DNA from: DAOTZU01 sp034433995
Lineage (GTDB): Bacteria; Chloroflexota; Anaerolineae; UBA1429
Assembly (NCBI GenBank): GCA_034433995.1
Contig: DAOTZU010000091.1
Location: 1-8,196 of the forward strand
Direction of reading: 5' to 3'
DNA: 8,196 nucleotides
Shown: one piece after another, positions 5,116 through 8,196 of the stretch
Position numbering within the stretch: the stretch's first letter is position 1
Layout: every line of letters starts with the position of its first letter
The notes under the pieces: generated by a model
What the model saw: only the letters and a program-made list of their open reading frames with translations
Told to the model about the DNA's origin: nothing
Databases searched by the model: none
Translations under genes and position numbers: made by a program

Positions 5116-7227
5116 TCACCGGGCGCCCATCCGCAGCGGGCCGAGAGAGATGGTCTGCCCCAGCTCGCGGCCCTGCGCATCGAGAAGGCGGTGGACATAA
5201 CCATCATCCAGGCGGATCATACGCACGAGTACGCTATAGGCGCCATCGGGCAGGTTGGAGCGCAAAGGCACGTCCAACCAGTGGGCCAGCACCATGCCGG
5301 GCTGCCAGTAGCGTTCGGGCAAACCCAGCCCTTCCCCTTGGCCCACAAGTTTGCCCTCGGCATCTGCCACTTGCACCACCAGATGGTGCCGGTGAGCCAG
5401 CTCCTCGCCGGGGAGGTCCAGCAGCGCCCAATAGGTGACCAGGCGAGCCACATGGCCGGCCCGGACATCAGCGGGCCAATCATAGCCCACGAGCTGCCAG
5501 CCCACATCCAATGCCCACCAACCCCTTGAGGGCACCAAGGCCAGGAGCTTTTCCACGCTCTGCGGCGCGGCCACCTGCACCCGCGCGGTGGTGCGTCCAT
5601 CGGGGAAGGGCACCAGGCCCCGTCCCTGGGCGCCCACCTGGCGCAACAATGCCTCCACCGGCTCGACCTGCCGCAGCAAGAGATAGACGCCGGGGCGTTC
5701 GGCGGGCAGCGGCAGACACTCGGCTCCATCCTGGCCCAGGAAGACGGCCTTGAGCCGCGGGCCTAACAGATAATCCAACACCAACGGCTCCTCGTCGGCG
5801 GTGTTATCTGTGCCGTGGGCCACCACCCACACGCAATCCGCGGCAACCGCCTGGGCTTCGCGGCGCGCTAGGTTCACCGTGCGCCGCCAATAGCGATAGG
5901 GCACGCCGTAGGTTGGGCGCACATCTTTGGCCTCGATGAAATCCTGCAAATAGAGCCAGTTGTAGACTTGCCAGGCCAACAATCCCAGAAAGACCAGGGC
6001 CAGGGCCGCCCCCAGGAGGGGCGTCCACCAGCGTCGCGCGCCCCGCAGGGCCAGCTCAAACAGACGCTGGGCCGCCAGGGCCATGGCCAGGAACCCGGCC
6101 GGGTACAGAATGATGAGATACTGTGGTTCCAGCCGGCTGAAGGGGGTGGTGACCAAGAGGATCGGGAGCCACAGCCAGAGGGCGAGCACGGCGTATGGGG
6201 CGCTATCCCGTCCTTCGCGCCAGCGGCTCCAGGCGCGGAGGGCCTCCCAGACCACATAGCCCGCCGCCGCCCAGAAGAGCCACAGGGCCCACAAATCCAA
6301 CCTGGCAAACCAAGACCGCGCCGGGGCAAAGGCGGCCGCGGCGGAGCCGCCCAACGCGGCGAGGTTGCGTCCGGAATGGATCCAACCCGCCCAAGCCAGA
6401 AGCTGAACCTCCTGGCCGGAGAGGCGCCAGCCACGAAGCAGGTTCACCAGAAGGAGGCCCAGATCGGCAAAATGGTGCAGATTCTCATAGTAAAGGAATG
6501 GCAGAGCCAGCAGGGTGACCACGAGGAAACCCAAGAGCAGGTGGAGCCAGCTCACCCGGGCGCGGTACAAGAGCACGACGACCAAGAGCACCAGGAGCAG
6601 CGGCAGGGCCGCGTAAGAGGTCAAAACCATGAGCCCCCAGGCCACCACCGCCCAGGTCCAGCTCCAGGGATGCCCTGGGCCCAACGCTGTGACCGTGGAC
6701 CACAAAAGGAGCATGGCCAAGGGCGGCAGGAGGCTCTCCGGGGTGAGCTGCCGCGCAAAGAGCAGCCCCCAAGGGTTCACCGCCCACAGCGCCGCTGCCA
6801 TTGCCGCCGTGGGCACGCCAAAGAGGCGCCGCGCCAGGCCATAACACCCGGCGATGGCGACCAGATGCAACAGGCCGATGGCCGCCGCGGCCAGGCGCGG
6901 ATCGCGCCCCAGGAGGAGGGGCAGGGAGAGAAAGTAGCTCATGAAAGGTGGGCGCACCAATCCTTCAGCTGTGGCCGTGCCCGCCAGGGGCAACGTCCAC
7001 CTTTCAGCCAGGTTCAGCGCCACTTGGAGCTCTCGCGCCTGAGGAGCGCTGAAGGGTACCAGGTCTAGATAGCTCCACCGTAGGCCGGCCGCCACCAGCA
7101 AGATGGCCCAAAAGAGTTGCCGCTCCGGCTGACGCAGGTAGGCGCGCAGACGGGACCACTGCCGCTGGCTCCAGGCGGCGATCTCCTGAGGTTCGGGAAC
7201 ATGCAGGGAGCGCGACGCGAGCTTCAT
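5116..7227 (-). CDS. GT39/ArnT-like membrane glycosyltransferase with C-terminal beta-sandwich domain
   Basis: The 703-residue product resembles the PMT/ArnT (GT-C) family, which uses polyprenyl-phosphate-linked sugars to glycosylate acceptors on the outer face of the membrane. An Arg-rich cytosolic start is followed by a first membrane helix (about 38-54), then an external loop with VRPPFMSYFLSLPLLLG (91-107), the usual PPxxxY-like element of this group. Many hydrophobic segments continue to about residue 425. The soluble C-terminal part (about 430-703) ends in a beta-rich module with WQLVGYDWPADVRAG (577-591), LVTYWALLD (596-604) and LPDGAYSVLVRM (659-670), a pattern frequent in Chloroflexota GT39 proteins. 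Where the family normally has an acidic pair after the first helix, this protein reads FSAPQARELQVA (59-70). The ATG at 7227 is preferred: GAGG lies 5 nt upstream and a promoter at 7285-7257 would start transcription near 7250. An in-frame GTG at 7266 would then lie upstream of the mRNA start and has no ribosome binding site. The sugar and acceptor are unknown. Confidence 0.88.
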   Translation of the reverse strand: MKLASRSLHVPEPQEIAAWSQRQWSRLRAYLRQPERQLFWAILLVAAGLRWSYLDLVPFSAPQARELQVALNLAERWTLPLAGTATAEGLVRPPFMSYFLSLPLLLGRDPRLAAAAIGLLHLVAIAGCYGLARRLFGVPTAAMAAALWAVNPWGLLFARQLTPESLLPPLAMLLLWSTVTALGPGHPWSWTWAVVAWGLMVLTSYAALPLLLVLLVVVLLYRARVSWLHLLLGFLVVTLLALPFLYYENLHHFADLGLLLVNLLRGWRLSGQEVQLLAWAGWIHSGRNLAALGGSAAAAFAPARSWFARLDLWALWLFWAAAGYVVWEALRAWSRWREGRDSAPYAVLALWLWLPILLVTTPFSRLEPQYLIILYPAGFLAMALAAQRLFELALRGARRWWTPLLGAALALVFLGLLAWQVYNWLYLQDFIEAKDVRPTYGVPYRYWRRTVNLARREAQAVAADCVWVVAHGTDNTADEEPLVLDYLLGPRLKAVFLGQDGAECLPLPAERPGVYLLLRQVEPVEALLRQVGAQGRGLVPFPDGRTTARVQVAAPQSVEKLLALVPSRGWWALDVGWQLVGYDWPADVRAGHVARLVTYWALLDLPGEELAHRHHLVVQVADAEGKLVGQGEGLGLPERYWQPGMVLAHWLDVPLRSNLPDGAYSVLVRMIRLDDGYVHRLLDAQGRELGQTISLGPLRMGAR

Positions 7228-7256
7228 CCCATCCTCGTTCGGCCAAGCTAGGGGCC

Positions 7257-7285
7257 ATTGTAGCACGTCCCACGGCGAACGGCAA
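7257..7285 (-). promoter_or_regulatory. Sigma-70-type promoter for the GT39-like gene
   Basis: On the minus strand TTGCCG (7285-7280) is separated by 17 bp from TACAAT (7262-7257). TGC directly before the -10 box gives an extended -10 element. The predicted start near 7250 leaves a ~23-nt leader containing GAGG before the ATG at 7227, which is why that ATG is preferred over the upstream GTG. Confidence 0.6.
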
Positions 7286-7301
7286 GATGCGCACCCAGGC
7301 C

Positions 7302-7337
7302 AAGACCTGACAGGTCTTGGAAGACCTGTCAGGTCTA
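7302..7337. repeat. Double palindrome (two AGACCTG-n-CAGGTCT units forming a larger inverted repeat)
   Basis: AAGACCTGACAGGTCTT (7302-7318) is a 17-bp palindrome around a single central A. After two Gs, AAGACCTGTCAGGTCT (7321-7336) is a second palindrome around a central T. The two units are reverse complements of each other, so the whole element is also one inverted repeat with only the outermost pair mismatched. It lies between divergent promoters, and its second unit fills the spacer of the plus-strand promoter. It could be an operator, or a copy of a dispersed intergenic palindrome of the sort common in Chloroflexota. Confidence 0.85.
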
Positions 7338-7346
7338 CAGTATAAT
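7317..7346 (+). promoter_or_regulatory. Sigma-70-type promoter for the secreted propeller gene
   Basis: TTGGAA (7317-7322, four of six -35 bases) is followed after 18 bp by a perfect TATAAT (7341-7346). Transcription would start near 7353, about 44 nt before the ATG at 7397. The spacer is occupied by the second palindrome, so a protein binding there would touch both promoter elements. Confidence 0.65.
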
Positions 7347-7396
7347 ATGTCAGGCATCAACCATCGCGCAGCAGAGCGGGGGGAAAGGAGAAAGCG

Positions 7397-8196
7397 ATGC
7401 GCCCACACCCTTGGCCCATGTTTCTGACCTTGTGCGCCCTTGGGCTGGTTCTGATGCTCTTCGGGTTTGCGCCGCTGGCCGCCCAAGCGCCCGTCACCGA
7501 GACGCCCACCCCCTCCCCCAGCCCCACAGCTACGCCCATCCCCTTGCCCCACGTGTGGCAACAGATGGGCCTGGCCGGGCATGTTGTGCGCGACCTGGCC
7601 ATCCGGCCGGATACCCCCCGCATCCTCCTCGCCGCGACCCTGGGTGATGGCGTCGGCGCCTATCTGACGGAGGATGACGGCCAAACCTGGCGTGCCGCCA
7701 ACAATGGCCTGGCCGATCCCGACCTTTACCAACTGGCCCAAGAGCCCTCGCCACCGTGGGTGGTCTATGCCGCCAGCCTTGACCGCCTGTGGAAGACGAC
7801 GGATGGGGGCCTCTCCTGGCGCCATGTGGTGGTGCAAGAGGCGCCCCTCAGCCGCCTTTCCGGCCTCGCCGCCGCCCCCAACCTCCCCGGCCGCCTTTAT
7901 CTGACGGCCTGGGAGCCGTGCAGTGTCATTTTCGTCTCCAACGATGGCGGCGAATCCTGGGAGCGCCGCCCTAGCCCGGAGCTCTGCGCTTACAATCCGC
8001 TGGATAGCGCTTTCGCCGTCTGGGCTCGCGATGCTGCCATAATCTACCTTGCCCGCGCCCACGACCGGCCCGAGATCTATTACTCCGCCGATGGCGGCAT
8101 CCACTGGGCCCGCAAGACGGACATCGCCGGCGGGTTGGGCGTCAACGATCTGGCCTTGGATCCTACGGATAGCCTGCATCTTTACGCGGCCACCTG
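7397..8196 (+). CDS. Secreted Asp-box (BNR/VPS10-like) beta-propeller protein, 3' end outside window
   Basis: Translation from the ATG at 7397 stays open for 266 codons to the window edge, so the C-terminus is missing. AAAGGAG 6 nt upstream is a strong ribosome binding site. Residues 8-29 are a hydrophobic signal segment (FLTLCALGLVLMLFGFAPLAA), shown here only as start FLTLCALG and end APLAA, with possible cleavage around A29-A31. A Thr/Pro/Ser linker (TETPTPSPSPTATP, 34-47) follows, the usual spacer of exported Chloroflexota proteins. Four Asp-box motifs of the S/T-x-D-x-G-x-x-W type are visible: TEDDGQTW (91-98), TTDGGLSW (134-141), SNDGGESW (181-188) and SADGGIHW (230-237), spaced about 43-50 residues like propeller blades. 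C175 and C197 could form a disulfide. Such proteins include sialidase-like, VPS10-like and Ycf48-like propellers. No catalytic residues identify an enzyme, so a binding or structural surface role is as likely. Confidence 0.85.
   Translation, partial: MRPHPWPMFLTLCALGLVLMLFGFAPLAAQAPVTETPTPSPSPTATPIPLPHVWQQMGLAGHVVRDLAIRPDTPRILLAATLGDGVGAYLTEDDGQTWRAANNGLADPDLYQLAQEPSPPWVVYAASLDRLWKTTDGGLSWRHVVVQEAPLSRLSGLAAAPNLPGRLYLTAWEPCSVIFVSNDGGESWERRPSPELCAYNPLDSAFAVWARDAAIIYLARAHDRPEIYYSADGGIHWARKTDIAGGLGVNDLALDPTDSLHLYAAT

Noticed and set aside
5968..7068. 366-codon plus-strand open frame opposite the GT39-like gene
   Set aside because: A Gln/Gly/Pro/Arg-rich shadow of the membrane-protein gene (antisense of Leu/Ala/Trp codons), with no start signal.
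7228..7266. GTG start at 7266 for the GT39-like protein
   Set aside because: No ribosome binding site precedes it, and it overlaps the extended -10 promoter region whose predicted start of transcription is downstream of it.
7302..7337. LexA/SOS box or insertion-sequence terminal repeat
   Set aside because: The AGACCTG-n-CAGGTCT palindrome does not match LexA boxes I know, and there is no transposase frame or flanking target duplication to support an insertion element.
7004..8179. 391-codon minus-strand open frame opposite the propeller gene
   Set aside because: It spans the divergent promoter region and runs antisense to the clear signal peptide, linker and Asp-box protein; its composition is that of a shadow frame.

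Overview
The window looks like an ordinary chromosomal segment of a GC-rich bacterium, most likely a member of the Chloroflexota. This rests on three things. One is the style of the proteins: a GT39-type membrane glycosyltransferase with a C-terminal beta-sandwich, and a secreted Asp-box propeller with a Thr/Pro linker. Another is the use of RNase J. The last is intergenic repeats of the CCTCTCCCCC/GGGGGAGAGG and AGACCTG-n-CAGGTCT kinds. The assignment is inference, since no rRNA or marker comparison was possible.

Layout from left to right. Positions 1-34 hold the probable last codons of a plus-strand gene. Positions 41-293 hold 2.4 copies of a ~107-bp GC-rich fold-back repeat lying between two convergent gene ends. 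On the minus strand come ribonuclease J (1984 to 296), its ~180-nt leader with a strong sigma-70-type promoter and an intrinsic terminator, then an LCAT-like alpha/beta hydrolase (3525 to 2197). Upstream of that are a processive GT2 glycosyltransferase (5046 to 3535) and a GT39-like membrane glycosyltransferase (7227 to 5116). At about 7230-7396 there is a divergent control region with promoters on both strands and a double palindrome. A plus-strand gene for a secreted Asp-box (BNR/VPS10-like) propeller protein starts at 7397 and runs off the right edge.

The GT2 and hydrolase genes form a translationally coupled pair: the stop codon of the first lies in the ribosome binding site of the second. 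They have their own candidate promoter. Together with the GT39-like enzyme and the secreted propeller they suggest an envelope or cell-surface glycan/lipid neighbourhood. RNase J is a separate housekeeping RNA-processing unit. The most notable regulatory feature is that the only good RNase J promoter lies upstream of an intrinsic terminator, so its leader could act as an attenuator. No CRISPR array, insertion sequence, phage gene, tRNA or rRNA was seen, and nothing here amounts to a clearly new multi-gene system.
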